Position numbers and translations under genes: made by a program
DNA from: Variovorax sp. CF079
GTDB lineage: Bacteria > Pseudomonadota > Gammaproteobacteria > Burkholderiales > Burkholderiaceae_C
Length of the DNA: 64,000 nt
Assembly (NCBI RefSeq): GCF_900101545.1
Contig: NZ_FMZU01000002.1
Coordinates: 310,001-374,000 of the forward strand
Direction: 5' to 3'
In this document: piece by piece, positions 1 to 11,368 of the stretch
Position numbering within the stretch: the first letter of the stretch is position 1
Layout of the letters: each line of letters opens with the position of its first letter
Notes under the pieces: model-generated
What the model saw: the letters and a program-made list of their open reading frames with translations, nothing else
What the model was told of the DNA's origin: nothing
Databases searched by the model: none

Positions 1-57
1 CTCCGGCATCGCGGCCGGACCGGCGGAGAAGTTGTACGGGCGCGGACCCTGCGTCAC
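1..57 (-). CDS. serC: Phosphoserine aminotransferase SerC, N-terminal start only (runs off the left edge)
   Basis: Only the first 19 codons lie in the window. They read GTG-ACG-CAG then RPYNFSAGPAAMPE, the conserved N-terminus of SerC, the PLP enzyme that converts 3-phosphohydroxypyruvate to phosphoserine in serine and pyridoxine synthesis. The GTG start at 55-57 overlaps the TGA of the upstream DUF2059 gene (GTGA), so translation is probably coupled. The gyrA - small protein - serC order is typical of Burkholderiales. Identification rests on this short motif, but the motif is distinctive. Confidence 0.85.
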   Translation of the reverse strand, partial: MTQGPRPYNFSAGPAAMPE

Positions 58-631
58 TTCTTGGCGGGCGCCTTGGGCGCCGGCTTGGCCGGTGCTGCCG
101 CGCCGTTGCCGGTCGGGGCGCCCAATGCCTTGGCAACGTTGGTGTCGAGCGTGCGCATCTTCGGTTCGATGCTCGTGCGGGTCTCGGCCACCAGCTTTTC
201 CGTGAGTGCGGTCTGCATCTTCGGATTGAGTTCCTGGTACTTCTTGCTCAAGGGCGAGCTGATCCAGGCCAGCAGCTGGCGCAGTTCTTCGTCGCTGAAG
301 TTGTCGCGCAGGATCGGGCCCAGGGCGTCCGGCGCGAGCGCCACCGCCTTGTCGCGCACGATGGGGTAAGCCTCGTCGAAGTACTTCTTGAGCTCGGCGT
401 CGGCGGCCTTTGCGGCGGCTTCGCGCTTCTCGGCCGGCACCTGCGTCTGCAGATACTGCGAACCCGCTTGAGCGATGGGGGCGCTGGACTGCTCGACCAG
501 GCCGCGCGCCAGCGCTTCGATGCCGGGGCGCTGCAGATCGATGAATTGCTTGACCATCGCCGCCTTGTCCTGTGCCATGGCCATCGAGCTGCCGGCGAGC
601 GCGACCGTCAAGAGCGCGAGTTTGAGTTTTT

Positions 632-635
<4 letters not shown>
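54..635 (-). CDS. DUF2059 domain protein, secreted
   Basis: A 193-residue protein with an N-terminal signal peptide ([14 protein letters not shown], cleavage likely after AMAQ). A DUF2059-type helical region spans about residues 70-150, with conserved features such as [14 protein letters not shown] and [10 protein letters not shown]. The C-terminal tail is Ala/Pro/Lys-rich and low complexity. The function of the family is unknown; the protein is probably periplasmic. The start is GTG at 633-635 and shares GTGA with the gyrA stop, while its own TGA shares GTGA with the serC start. It is therefore the middle gene of a translationally coupled gyrA-DUF2059-serC unit. Confidence 0.85.
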
Positions 636-3280
<2,645 letters not shown>

Positions 3281-3503
3281 GGGCAGCAGGCTGACGGCAA
3301 GGGGCCGAATTTTACGCCGCGAAGGGTGTCGCACCGCCGCAACACAAGGCCGGTATTCCGCCTCCGTCCTACGTTTCAGGGGCGCCTCGCGGGCGGTTTG
3401 CCAAAGACCCTATGGCACAATCGCCTCAACGTTTTGGGTGGTGGTCACTTAAAGCGTCCTTGATTCGCAGCGCGGCTGCGGCTTTTTCCCCAAGAGGAGA
3501 ACC
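3281..3503. other. Divergent gyrA/ompA intergenic region
   Basis: About 220 bases separate the divergent gyrA and ompA genes and must hold both promoters. A TTGCCA at 3398-3403 and AT-containing hexamers near 3411-3421 are present, but the spacing does not fit a sigma-70 promoter well, so no promoter is assigned. A Shine-Dalgarno sequence (AAGAGGAGAA, about 3492-3501) precedes ompA. Confidence 0.5.
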
Positions 3504-4160
3504 ATGAAGAAACTGAATAAAGTGGCGATGATGTTTGCAGTCGCTGCGCTCGCCACTGCCGCCGGCGCGCAGACCCGCGTCACCGCCGCGAACGGTGGCC
3601 CCGTGATCGACAACTGGCAAAACGGCACCAGCGAACTGGTCTGGAAAAACGGCACCAATGAACTGTGCTGGCGCGATGCCAACTGGACGCCCGCCACGGC
3701 TGCCGCTGGTTGCGACGGTGCGCTCGTTCCCGCTGCACCTCCCGCCGCTGTGGCCCCGGCTGCTCCGGCACCTGTCCCACCTGCAGCTCCGGCTGTCGCC
3801 GCTTCGAAGGTCACCTTCGCTGCCGACGCGTTCTTCGATTTCGACAAGTCGGTCCTCAAGCCTGAAGGCCGCGCCAAGCTGGACGACCTGGTCTCGAAGA
3901 TCCGTGACGTGAACCTCGAAGTGATCATCGCCGTCGGCCACACCGACTCGATCGGCACCGATGCCTACAACCAGCGCCTGTCGGTTCGCCGCGCTGAAGC
4001 CGTCAAGGCCTACCTGGTCTCGAAGGGCATCGAACGCAACCGCGTTTACACCGAAGGCAAGGGCGAGAAGCAACCCGTCGCCGACAACAAGACCAAGGAA
4101 GGTCGCGCCAAGAACCGCCGCGTGGAAATCGAAGTGGTCGGTACCCGCGCCAACCGTTGA
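3504..4160 (+). CDS. OmpA-family outer membrane/peptidoglycan-binding protein
   Basis: A 218-residue protein with a signal peptide (cleavage near AGAQ, residue 23). A short N-terminal region contains two Cys residues, then an Ala/Pro-rich linker (about 75-100). The C-terminal OmpA domain (about 103-215) has the features FFDFDKSVLKPEG, GHTDSIGTDAYNQRLS and GRAKNRRVEIEV, which bind diaminopimelate in peptidoglycan. There is no room for an eight-strand barrel, so this is the short Burkholderiales-type OmpA protein, probably abundant. A strong Shine-Dalgarno sequence lies upstream and an intrinsic terminator follows directly, so it is likely monocistronic. Confidence 0.92.
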   Translation: MKKLNKVAMMFAVAALATAAGAQTRVTAANGGPVIDNWQNGTSELVWKNGTNELCWRDANWTPATAAAGCDGALVPAAPPAAVAPAAPAPVPPAAPAVAASKVTFAADAFFDFDKSVLKPEGRAKLDDLVSKIRDVNLEVIIAVGHTDSIGTDAYNQRLSVRRAEAVKAYLVSKGIERNRVYTEGKGEKQPVADNKTKEGRAKNRRVEIEVVGTRANR

Positions 4161-4181
4161 TTCGCAAGAATCTTCAAAAAG

Positions 4182-4207
4182 AACCCCGCCTCGGCGGGGT
4201 TTTTTTA
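4182..4207 (+). terminator. Intrinsic terminator of ompA
   Basis: A nine-base stem AACCCCGCC (4182-4190) pairs with GGCGGGGTT (4193-4201), with the tight turn between them, followed by a T-run to 4206. It starts about 20 bases after the ompA stop and precedes ubiG. Confidence 0.9.
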
Positions 4208-4274
4208 TGGGCGATCGCATTGCGATTTCGCGTTGCGGGATTCCCAGCAATTCGCGTCGTTTCATAATCTGCAT

Positions 4275-4997
4275 ATGACCGATACCGTGAATGCCGACCC
4301 GGCAGAACTTGCCAAATTTTCCGAACTCGCTCACCGCTGGTGGGATCTGGAAAGCGAATTCCGACCGCTGCACGAAATTAATCCGCTGCGCCTGGAGTGG
4401 ATCGAAAGCATTGCACCGATTGCAGGATGCAGGGTGCTCGATGTGGGCTGCGGCGGCGGGATTCTGGCCGACGCCATGGCGCGGCGAGGCGCCGACGTCC
4501 TGGGCATCGATCTGGCCGACAAGGCTCTCAAGGTCGCCCAACTGCATGCGCTCGAGGCAGCGACGCGTGGCGTGAAGTACCGCGAAATCAGTGTCGAAGC
4601 GCTGGCCACCGAACAGCCTGAGAGCTTCGACGTCGTGACCTGCATGGAAATGCTCGAGCACGTGCCTCAGCCGGCCTCCGTCGTGAAGGCCTGTGCGCAG
4701 CTTGTCAAGCCCGGCGGCTGGGTGTTCTTCTCGACCATTCATCGGAACCTGAAGTCCTTCCTGTTCGCGATCGTCGGCGCCGAGTACGTGCTGGGCATGC
4801 TGCCCCGGGGCACGCACGAGTATCAGAAGCTGATCCGGCCGAGCGAGCTGGCTGCGCATTGCCGCGCTGCAAACCTCGATTTGCGCCATACGCGCGGCCT
4901 GCAGCACAACCCGGTGACGCGGCGCTACTGGCTCAGCGACGACACCAGCGTCAACTACATGTTTGCAACCCGCAAACCATCGGCGCCCCAGCCATGA
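4275..4997 (+). CDS. ubiG: Ubiquinone biosynthesis O-methyltransferase UbiG
   Basis: A 240-residue class I SAM methyltransferase that carries out both O-methylations of the ubiquinone ring. Diagnostic features are the N-terminal AELAKFSELAHRWWDLESEF, SAM motif I VLDVGCGGGILADAMA, the acidic residue in VLGIDLADK, and CMEMLEHVP. The start chosen is the ATG at 4275, which matches family N-termini and avoids a non-conserved upstream extension. The stop overlaps the gph start (ATGA). Length is normal for the family. Confidence 0.96.
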   Translation: MTDTVNADPAELAKFSELAHRWWDLESEFRPLHEINPLRLEWIESIAPIAGCRVLDVGCGGGILADAMARRGADVLGIDLADKALKVAQLHALEAATRGVKYREISVEALATEQPESFDVVTCMEMLEHVPQPASVVKACAQLVKPGGWVFFSTIHRNLKSFLFAIVGAEYVLGMLPRGTHEYQKLIRPSELAAHCRAANLDLRHTRGLQHNPVTRRYWLSDDTSVNYMFATRKPSAPQP

Positions 4998-5665
4998 TGG
5001 CGGCCGATGCGACACAGGCCGTCCTGTTCGATCTGGACGGCACGCTGATCGACAGCGCTCCGGACCTGGGCGCCGCGGCCGACCAGATGCGAACGGATCG
5101 GGGCCTGGCCTCGCTGCCCCTGGAGCGCTATCGCCCCATGGCCGGCGCCGGCGCGCGCGGGATGCTGGGCGTGGCTTTCGGCATCACACCCGATGCGCCG
5201 GAGTTCGCGCCGCTGCGCGAGGAGTTCTTCGTCAACTACGAGAATCGAATGCTGCGCAACACGCAGGTCTTCGAAGGCGTGGCCGAACTGATCGAAGCGC
5301 TTTGCGCGCGCGGGCTGCAGTGGGGCGTGGTGACCAACAAGTCGGTGCGCTTCACTGGCCCGCTGACACGCGCGATACCGCTGTTCGGCACGGCGCGCGC
5401 GATCGTCAGCGGCGACACGACGCCATATGCCAAGCCGCATCCCGAACCTTTGTTCGAGGCGGCGCGACAACTGGGGGTGCCGCCCGCTCGTTGCATCTAT
5501 GTGGGCGACGACCACCGGGACATCATGGCCGGCCGGGCCGCGGGTATGGGAACGGTGGCCGCCGCCTACGGCTACATGGGCGCGGAGGCGGATGTGACGC
5601 TGTGGCAGGCCGATGCCGCCATCGCATCGCCCATGGAGCTCTTGCAACTACTCAAACCGGCCTAG
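4994..5665 (+). CDS. gph: Phosphoglycolate phosphatase (HAD family)
   Basis: A 223-residue HAD-superfamily phosphatase. The nucleophile motif FDLDGTLID lies at about residues 11-19, a helical cap follows, motif II is VVTNKS and motif III/IV is YVGDDHRDIMAGRAAGM. In Burkholderiales a Gph follows ubiG, where it removes 2-phosphoglycolate; a role as N-acetylmuramic acid phosphatase (MupP) in this ubiG-linked position is an alternative that motifs cannot separate. Two tandem ATGs (4994 and 4997) are possible; the first overlaps the ubiG stop. The TAG stop lies inside a possible promoter for ssrA. Confidence 0.9.
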   Translation: MMAADATQAVLFDLDGTLIDSAPDLGAAADQMRTDRGLASLPLERYRPMAGAGARGMLGVAFGITPDAPEFAPLREEFFVNYENRMLRNTQVFEGVAELIEALCARGLQWGVVTNKSVRFTGPLTRAIPLFGTARAIVSGDTTPYAKPHPEPLFEAARQLGVPPARCIYVGDDHRDIMAGRAAGMGTVAAAYGYMGAEADVTLWQADAAIASPMELLQLLKPA

Positions 5666-5668
5666 AAT
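5642..5668 (+). promoter_or_regulatory. Probable sigma-70 promoter of ssrA
   Basis: TTGCAA (5642-5647) and TAGAAT (5663-5668) are separated by 15 bases, and the -10 lies 9 bases before the mature tmRNA 5' end. The promoter is inside the 3' end of gph and its -10 contains the gph stop codon. The short spacer lowers confidence. Confidence 0.5.
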
Positions 5669-5677
5669 GCAGCGCTT

Positions 5678-6065
5678 GGGGCTGCACTGGTTTCGACGTG
5701 GGTTCGGAATCGCAGCGGGGCATGTCGAGCTGAATGCGCTCGTAAAACAGATTCAAACAAACTAACTGCAAACGACGAACGTTTCGCACTCGCCGCTTAA
5801 TTGCCGGTGAGCTTTGCAACAGCAGGCCGATGGGCTGGGCAAGGGGGCGCTAGAGCAATCTGACGCCTCCCGGCTGCAAAGATAATCTACATTGGCTGGC
5901 TCCGATCCGGGTACCTTGGGTCGGAGCGAGAACATAGGGTGCTGGCGGCCGGTGTAGCGTGCGACTGCGCGACACCGGTGGCGAGACCTAAATCAGATCG
6001 CTAAACATGTAGATCTGCGCGACGAAGGCTTGCGGACGGGGGTTCAAATCCCCCCAGCTCCACCA
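5678..6065 (+). ncRNA. ssrA: Transfer-messenger RNA (tmRNA)
   Basis: A one-piece tmRNA of about 388 bases. The 5' end GGGGCTG pairs with CAGCTCC near the 3' end to form the acceptor stem, and the 3' CCA (6063-6065) is encoded. The T-arm GGTTCAAATCC is at about 6040-6050. The tag reading frame runs from GCA at 5768 to TAA at 5798-5800 and encodes ANDERFALAA, a tag known from betaproteobacteria. tmRNA with SmpB rescues stalled ribosomes and marks the products for proteolysis. Pseudoknot GC-rich helices fill 5800-6000. Confidence 0.97.
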
Positions 6066-6238
6066 TACATCCAGCGAGTGACACCTCGAGCGGCCCATGC
6101 GGCCGCAAGACACCGCTTCGGCGCATGCCGGCTCCGGCTTCGCGCATCAGTCAAGGTCCATTGGATTCTTCGGGCTCACGAGGTCCGCGCTGCTCCGCGC
6201 GCGAGCTATAGTCGGCGTCGCTCGCCCAGAGGACACCC
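6066..6238. other. Intergenic region after ssrA
   Basis: About 170 bases with GC-rich imperfect repeats (GCGGCC/GGCCGC near 6090-6106) but no T-run that would make a clear terminator, and no convincing promoter for the next gene. Confidence 0.4.
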
Positions 6239-7831
6239 ATGGATTCAATGACGACCGCGCTCACGAGTTACTACGACACCGTGCCGTACGACTCGCATCC
6301 GTTTCCTCAGTCTGCGGTGGAGCACCTGGAGGCGCTGGCCTTCCTGTTCGGGCTGGAGGCGCCTGCGCCGGCGCAGGCACGCGTGCTCGAACTCGGCAGC
6401 GCGGCCGGCGGCAACCTGATCCCTTTCGCGGCACGCCACCCGGAGGCGAGAGCGCTCGGCGTGGACCTTTCGCCGGTGCAGATCCGGCAGGGCGCGGCAG
6501 CCATCGAGCACTCGGGCCTGAAGAACGTCGAACTGCGCGCTCTCGACATCGCCAGCATCGACGCCTCCTTCGGTCAGTTCGACTACATCATCTGCCACGG
6601 CGTCTACAGCTGGGTGCCGGCGCCGGTGCAGGACGCGATCCTGCGCGTGTGCTCAGAGAACCTCGCGCCCAACGGCGTGGCCTACGTGAGCTACAACGTG
6701 TACCCGGGCTGGAAGGCGCGCGAGATCGTGCGCGACGCCATGATCCTGCGTGGCGCCCCGCGCGACGAGCCGGACGAGAAACTCTCCTACGCGCGCGGCA
6801 TGCTCGAGTTTCTCGAACAGTCGGCGCGGCCGGACAGCGTGCTCAAGAAGACGCTCGAAGAGACCATGCCGATCGTGCGTGCCGCGAACAGCTCCTACCT
6901 GCTGCACGAGTTCCTCGAGCCCTGCAACTCGCCCTGCTACTTCAAGGAGTTCGCCGCGCGTGCGAGCACGCACGGGCTCAGCTACCTGGCGGACGCCGAG
7001 CCGTCGACCATGTTCGTCCAGAACTACGGCGAAAAAGTGCGCGATCCCTTGCTGCGCGAATGCGGAGGCAGCCAGATCATGATGGAGCAGTACCTGGACT
7101 TCCTGGTCAACCGCACCTTCCGTCAGACGCTGCTCGTGAAGCAGGAACGTGCCGCCGAGATCCGCTATCGCCTTGTCCCGGAGCGCATCCGCGCGCTCGA
7201 ATTCGCCGGCGTGTTCGCAGCCGAAGGCGGTGGCGTGCTGACGCTCGATGCGCAGGAGCAGCCCTGCAATGCGATGCGCAACCTCAAGATCACGCTGCGG
7301 CTGCCGCTTCAAAAAGCGGTGGCGCAGGTGCTCGACGAGCGCTACCCGGCCACCGCCTCGGCCGACGCGCTGATTGCCGAGGTCTCGGCGCGGACCGGCG
7401 AACCGCGCGCCGCGGTCGAGCCGCTCGTCATGGCGATGCTCGAAGAGCTGCTGATCCTCGGCGCCGTCCGCATCCGGCGCGCCGCGCCGCAGGCGGGCGC
7501 GCAAGTGTCGGAGTTCCCGCGTGCGCTGGCCGCGGTGCGCAGGACTCCCGGTCTCGCGCTGAATGCCGGACCCTCGGCCATTGCCTGCAACCTGTGGCAT
7601 GAGCCGGTGGGCCTTTCTTTGCTCGAGCGCTGCCTGCTGCCGCTGCTCGACGGCGAGCATTCGCACGAGTCCCTGGCATTGCACCTGGCGGTTGAAGCCC
7701 GCGCTGAGCGCCTGCGCTTCATCAAGGACGAAAAGCCGCTCACCGAAGCAGGGGCGCTGCGCGAGTTCACGCAGCAACAGGTGGCGCTTGCCCTTCGGGA
7801 CTTGCGCCGCAAGGGGCTGCTTGCGGGCTGA
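6239..7831 (+). CDS. Class I SAM methyltransferase with methyltransferase regulatory domain (PKMT-like)
   Basis: A 530-residue protein. The N-terminal methyltransferase fold has motif I VLELGSAAGGNLIP at about 48-61 and an acidic residue in LGVDLSP. The middle (about 210-300) resembles the regulatory domain seen in rickettsial lysine methyltransferases (YLLHEFLEPCNSPCYFKEF), and the C-terminal third is a helical PKMT-type domain. Such proteins methylate lysines of outer membrane proteins in Rickettsia; in free-living bacteria the substrate is unknown. The start is the ATG at 6239, with a second Met three codons later. It lies just before ggt with a short gap, possibly cotranscribed. Confidence 0.75.
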   Translation: MDSMTTALTSYYDTVPYDSHPFPQSAVEHLEALAFLFGLEAPAPAQARVLELGSAAGGNLIPFAARHPEARALGVDLSPVQIRQGAAAIEHSGLKNVELRALDIASIDASFGQFDYIICHGVYSWVPAPVQDAILRVCSENLAPNGVAYVSYNVYPGWKAREIVRDAMILRGAPRDEPDEKLSYARGMLEFLEQSARPDSVLKKTLEETMPIVRAANSSYLLHEFLEPCNSPCYFKEFAARASTHGLSYLADAEPSTMFVQNYGEKVRDPLLRECGGSQIMMEQYLDFLVNRTFRQTLLVKQERAAEIRYRLVPERIRALEFAGVFAAEGGGVLTLDAQEQPCNAMRNLKITLRLPLQKAVAQVLDERYPATASADALIAEVSARTGEPRAAVEPLVMAMLEELLILGAVRIRRAAPQAGAQVSEFPRALAAVRRTPGLALNAGPSAIACNLWHEPVGLSLLERCLLPLLDGEHSHESLALHLAVEARAERLRFIKDEKPLTEAGALREFTQQQVALALRDLRRKGLLAG

Positions 7832-7856
7832 TCCATTCTTCAAAGGAGATAAAACC

Positions 7857-9593
7857 GTGAAACAACTTCAGTGGACTTCGGTCTTGCGAGGCGCCGTCGC
7901 GGCGGCGCTCGCGCTGGCAGGCGCGGCACAGCTGCACGCGGCCTCGCAGGCGCCCGTGGCGGCCGAGAACGGCATGGTCGTGAGCGCCCAGCATCTGGCG
8001 ACCAAGATCGGCGTCGACGTGCTCAAGCGCGGCGGCAATGCGATCGATTCCGCGGTGGCGGTCGGCTATGCGCTGGCGGTGGTCTACCCGGCGGCCGGGA
8101 ACCTGGGCGGGGGTGGTTTCATGACGGTGCAACTGGCCGACGGCCGCAAGTCCTTCCTCGACTTCCGCGAGAAGGCGCCGCTGGCCGCCACTGCCAACAT
8201 GTATCTCGACAAGGATGGCAACGTCGTCAAGGGCCTGAGCACGAACGGCCACCTCGCCGTCGGCGTGCCCGGCACCGTCTCCGGCCTCGAGCTGGCGCGC
8301 GAGAAGTACGGCACCATGAAGCGCGATGCGCTGATCGCGCCTTCGATCGCGTTGGCCGAGCGTGGCTTCGTGCTGGAGCAGGGCGACATCGACTTGCTCG
8401 CCACCGCGACCGCCGACTTCAAGAAAGATCCGGCCTCCGGCGCGATCTTCCTGAACAAGGGCGAGCCTTTCGCGGTCGGCCAGAAGCTGGTGCAGAAAGA
8501 CCTCGCGAAAACGCTCAAGGCCATCAGCCGCAACGGCGTCGACGGCTTCTACAAGGGCCCCGTAGGCGCCGCGCTCGTGGCCTCCAGCCAGGCCGGCAAG
8601 GGCATCATCACGCAGGCCGACCTGAACCAGTACACGACCCGCGAACTGGCGCCGGTCGAATGCGACTACCGCGGCTATCACGTGGTCTCGGCGCCGCCAC
8701 CGAGCTCGGGTGGGGTGGTGATCTGCGAGATGCTGAACATCCTCGAGGGCTATCCGCTCAAGGACCTCGGCTTCCGCTCGGCGCAGGCCGTGCACTACCA
8801 GATCGAGGCCATGCGCCATGCCTATGTCGACCGCAACAGCTACCTCGGCGACCCCGACTTCGTGAAGAACCCGCTCGACCGGCTGCTCGACAAGGGCTAT
8901 GCCGAAAAGATCCGTGCCGTGATCGACCCGAAGAAAGCCGGCGTCTCGAAGGACATCAAGCCCGGCGTCGCACCCCATGAAGGCAGCAACACCACCCACT
9001 ATTCGATCATCGACCAGTGGGGCAATGCGGTCTCGGTGACCTACACGCTCAACGACTGGTTCGGCGCCAAGGTCACGGCCGCCGGCACCGGCGTGTTGCT
9101 CAACGACGAGATGGACGACTTCACCGTGAAGATTGGCGTGCCCAACCTCTACGGTCTTGTGCAGGGCGAAACCAACGCCATCGCCCCGGGCAAGCGTCCG
9201 CTCAGCTCGATGAGTCCTACCATCCTGACCAAGGACGGCAAGCCGGTCTTCATCGTCGGAACGCCGGGCGGCAGCCGCATCATCACCGCGGTGCTCCACA
9301 CGATCCTTAACGTCGTCGACTACGAAATGAACGTGCAGGAGGCCGTCGACGCGCCGCGCTTCCACCAGCAATGGCTGCCCGACGTGACCAACGTCGAGAC
9401 CTTCGCGCTCAGCCCCGACACGCGCAAGATCCTGACCGACATGGGCCACAACCTCGGCGTGCCGCAGCCGGCCAATCACGTGGCGGCAATCACCATCGGT
9501 GCGCCTGCGCTGGGCGGCAAGCCGGTCGGCAAGAACCGCTTCTACGGCGCCAACGATCCGCGGCGCAACACCGGCCTGGCCCTCGGGTATTGA
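7857..9593 (+). CDS. ggt: Gamma-glutamyltransferase (periplasmic, self-processing)
   Basis: A 578-residue precursor with a signal peptide (to about LHAASQA). This Ntn-hydrolase cleaves itself into two subunits; the nucleophile is the first Thr of the TTHYS motif, Thr379, so the small subunit begins there. Other family marks are NGMVVSAQHLAT, NLGGGGFM, the oxyanion-type PPPSSGGV and RPLSSMSPT. It hydrolyses or transfers the gamma-glutamyl group of glutathione in the periplasm. The start is GTG at 7857, supported by AAGGAGAT at 7843-7850; an upstream in-frame region lies inside the previous gene. The stop overlaps the rsuA start (TGATG). Confidence 0.95.
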   Translation: MKQLQWTSVLRGAVAAALALAGAAQLHAASQAPVAAENGMVVSAQHLATKIGVDVLKRGGNAIDSAVAVGYALAVVYPAAGNLGGGGFMTVQLADGRKSFLDFREKAPLAATANMYLDKDGNVVKGLSTNGHLAVGVPGTVSGLELAREKYGTMKRDALIAPSIALAERGFVLEQGDIDLLATATADFKKDPASGAIFLNKGEPFAVGQKLVQKDLAKTLKAISRNGVDGFYKGPVGAALVASSQAGKGIITQADLNQYTTRELAPVECDYRGYHVVSAPPPSSGGVVICEMLNILEGYPLKDLGFRSAQAVHYQIEAMRHAYVDRNSYLGDPDFVKNPLDRLLDKGYAEKIRAVIDPKKAGVSKDIKPGVAPHEGSNTTHYSIIDQWGNAVSVTYTLNDWFGAKVTAAGTGVLLNDEMDDFTVKIGVPNLYGLVQGETNAIAPGKRPLSSMSPTILTKDGKPVFIVGTPGGSRIITAVLHTILNVVDYEMNVQEAVDAPRFHQQWLPDVTNVETFALSPDTRKILTDMGHNLGVPQPANHVAAITIGAPALGGKPVGKNRFYGANDPRRNTGLALGY

Positions 9594-10351
9594 TGCGGAT
9601 CGACGAGATTCTTTATACCCAGGGCTTCGGCACCCGGCGCGTCTGCGCCGGGCTGGTCCAGCAAGGGCTGGTAAGGGTGGCGGGCACCGTCGTCGCAGAT
9701 CCGGCGACGGAATTCGAGGCGGAGGGCCTGCTCCTCACTGTGCAGGGCACCGAGTGGGCATATCACGAGAAGGCCTACCTGATGCTGCACAAGCCGGCCG
9801 GTACCGAGTGCTCGCAGAAGCCGTCGACCTATCCCAGCATCTACACGCTGCTGCCGTCGCCGCTGCGCCTGCGTCCCAACAAAGGCGCAGTGCAGGGCGT
9901 GCAGGCCATCGGCCGGCTAGACCAGGACACCACCGGCCTGCTGCTCCTGACCGACGACGGCCAGTTCATCCACCGCATGGGCTCGCCCAAGCATCATGTG
10001 CCGAAGGTCTATGAGGTCGGCACCAAGCATGCGATCGACGACACGCAGGTGGCCCGGCTGCTCGCCGGCGTGGTGCTCGACGACGATCCGAAGCCGGTGC
10101 GCGCGGCGGCCTGCGAGCCGGTCGGGCCGCTGCAGCTCCGACTCACGCTGACCGAAGGCAAGTACCACCAGGTCAAGCGCATGCTGGCCGCCGTGGGCAA
10201 TCGGGTCGAGACCCTGCACCGCTCGCGCATCGGACCGCTCGCGCTGCCTGAAGACCTGGCGCCGGGCCAGTGGCGCTGGCTGGAGTCGGCGCAGGTCGAG
10301 GCCTTGCGAACGGCGCGCCCAAGTCAGCCAGCGAACAGGGTCGATCGTTAA
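9593..10351 (+). CDS. rsuA: 16S rRNA pseudouridine(516) synthase RsuA
   Basis: A 252-residue pseudouridine synthase with an N-terminal S4-like RNA-binding segment (about 1-55) and a catalytic domain. The catalytic Asp is in GRLDQDTTGLLLLTDDG. The stretches SPKHHVPKVYEV, LTEGKYHQVKRMLAAVGN and TLHRSRIGPL match RsuA rather than RluB/E/F. It makes pseudouridine 516 in 16S rRNA. The ATG at 9593 overlaps the ggt stop by one base (TGATG), implying coupled translation. Confidence 0.88.
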   Translation: MRIDEILYTQGFGTRRVCAGLVQQGLVRVAGTVVADPATEFEAEGLLLTVQGTEWAYHEKAYLMLHKPAGTECSQKPSTYPSIYTLLPSPLRLRPNKGAVQGVQAIGRLDQDTTGLLLLTDDGQFIHRMGSPKHHVPKVYEVGTKHAIDDTQVARLLAGVVLDDDPKPVRAAACEPVGPLQLRLTLTEGKYHQVKRMLAAVGNRVETLHRSRIGPLALPEDLAPGQWRWLESAQVEALRTARPSQPANRVDR

Positions 10352-10381
10352 AATCGCAAGCCTGCTTCTGGAACTTCCCCC

Positions 10382-11368
10382 TTGCGCTTCTCTTTACCCC
10401 CGATAGGCCGCCTCGCGGCCTTTTTGTTTGCCTGTGCGGCGCTGCCGTCGCTTGCTGCTGAACCACCGCCGGTCTTCGTGCTCAATTCGCTCGATGCCAC
10501 GGTGAGCGTGGTCGATCCGGTCAGCTGGACCGAGAAGCTGCGCATCCCGACCGGCAAGGAGCCGCACCATCTCTACCTGTCGCCCGACGAGAGTTCGTTG
10601 ATCGTCGCCAATTCGGCCGGCGACTCGCTCACCTTCCTGAACCCGCGCACGGCCGAGGTTCAGCGCGTGGTCTACGGCATCATCGACCCTTATCACCTGC
10701 GCTTCTCGCCCGACATGAAGTGGTTCGTTACCGCCGGCAACCGGCTCAACCACATCGACGTCTACCGTTGGGACGGCAAGGAGCCCAAGCTGGTCAAGCG
10801 CATCCCCTCGGGCAAGACGCCGAGCCACATCTGGATCGACGGCAAGAGCACCACGGCCTACGTCACGATGCAGGACAGCGACGAACTGGTCGCGGTCGAT
10901 CTCGCCACGCAGACCATCCGCTGGCGCACGCCTACCGGCCCGATGCCGGCCGACATCTTCGGCGTCCACGACGGCAAGACGCTGCTGGTGGGCCTCACGG
11001 GCAGCGACGGCGTGCAGGTCTTCGACGTGGCCGGCCGGGAGCCGAAGCTGGTCGGCAAGATTCCCACCGGCAAGGGCGCCCACGCCTTCCGCTCGGCCGG
11101 CGACGGCCGCAGCGTCTTCGTCAGCAACCGCGTGGCCAACACCATCAGCCGCATCGACCTGCAGACGCTGCAGGTCAGCGATACCTACCCGGTGGGCGGC
11201 GGACCCGACTGCATGGACGTCTCGGCCGACGGCAAGACGCTCTACGTGACCTCGCGCTGGGCCAGGAAGCTCAGCGTGGTCGATCTGGCCGCCCACAAGG
11301 TGGTGCGGCAGGTGCCAGTCGGCCGCTCGCCCCACGGCGTCTGGACCCTCGATCATGCAAAACGCTAG
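10382..11368 (+). CDS. Secreted YncE-like YVTN beta-propeller protein
   Basis: A 328-residue protein with an N-terminal signal peptide (cleavage near PSLAAE). It contains about seven repeats of the YVTN/lactonase propeller type, e.g. VFVLNSLDATVSVVDP, LIVANSAGDSLTFLNP, VFVSNRVANTISRIDL and LYVTSRWARKLSVVDL. Such propellers serve in binding or redox-partner roles; no enzyme motif is visible. The start is TTG at 10382 and no Shine-Dalgarno is obvious, so the exact start is uncertain. It overlaps the next gene by 14 bases, and the two probably act together in the cell envelope. Confidence 0.8.
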   Translation: MRFSLPPIGRLAAFLFACAALPSLAAEPPPVFVLNSLDATVSVVDPVSWTEKLRIPTGKEPHHLYLSPDESSLIVANSAGDSLTFLNPRTAEVQRVVYGIIDPYHLRFSPDMKWFVTAGNRLNHIDVYRWDGKEPKLVKRIPSGKTPSHIWIDGKSTTAYVTMQDSDELVAVDLATQTIRWRTPTGPMPADIFGVHDGKTLLVGLTGSDGVQVFDVAGREPKLVGKIPTGKGAHAFRSAGDGRSVFVSNRVANTISRIDLQTLQVSDTYPVGGGPDCMDVSADGKTLYVTSRWARKLSVVDLAAHKVVRQVPVGRSPHGVWTLDHAKR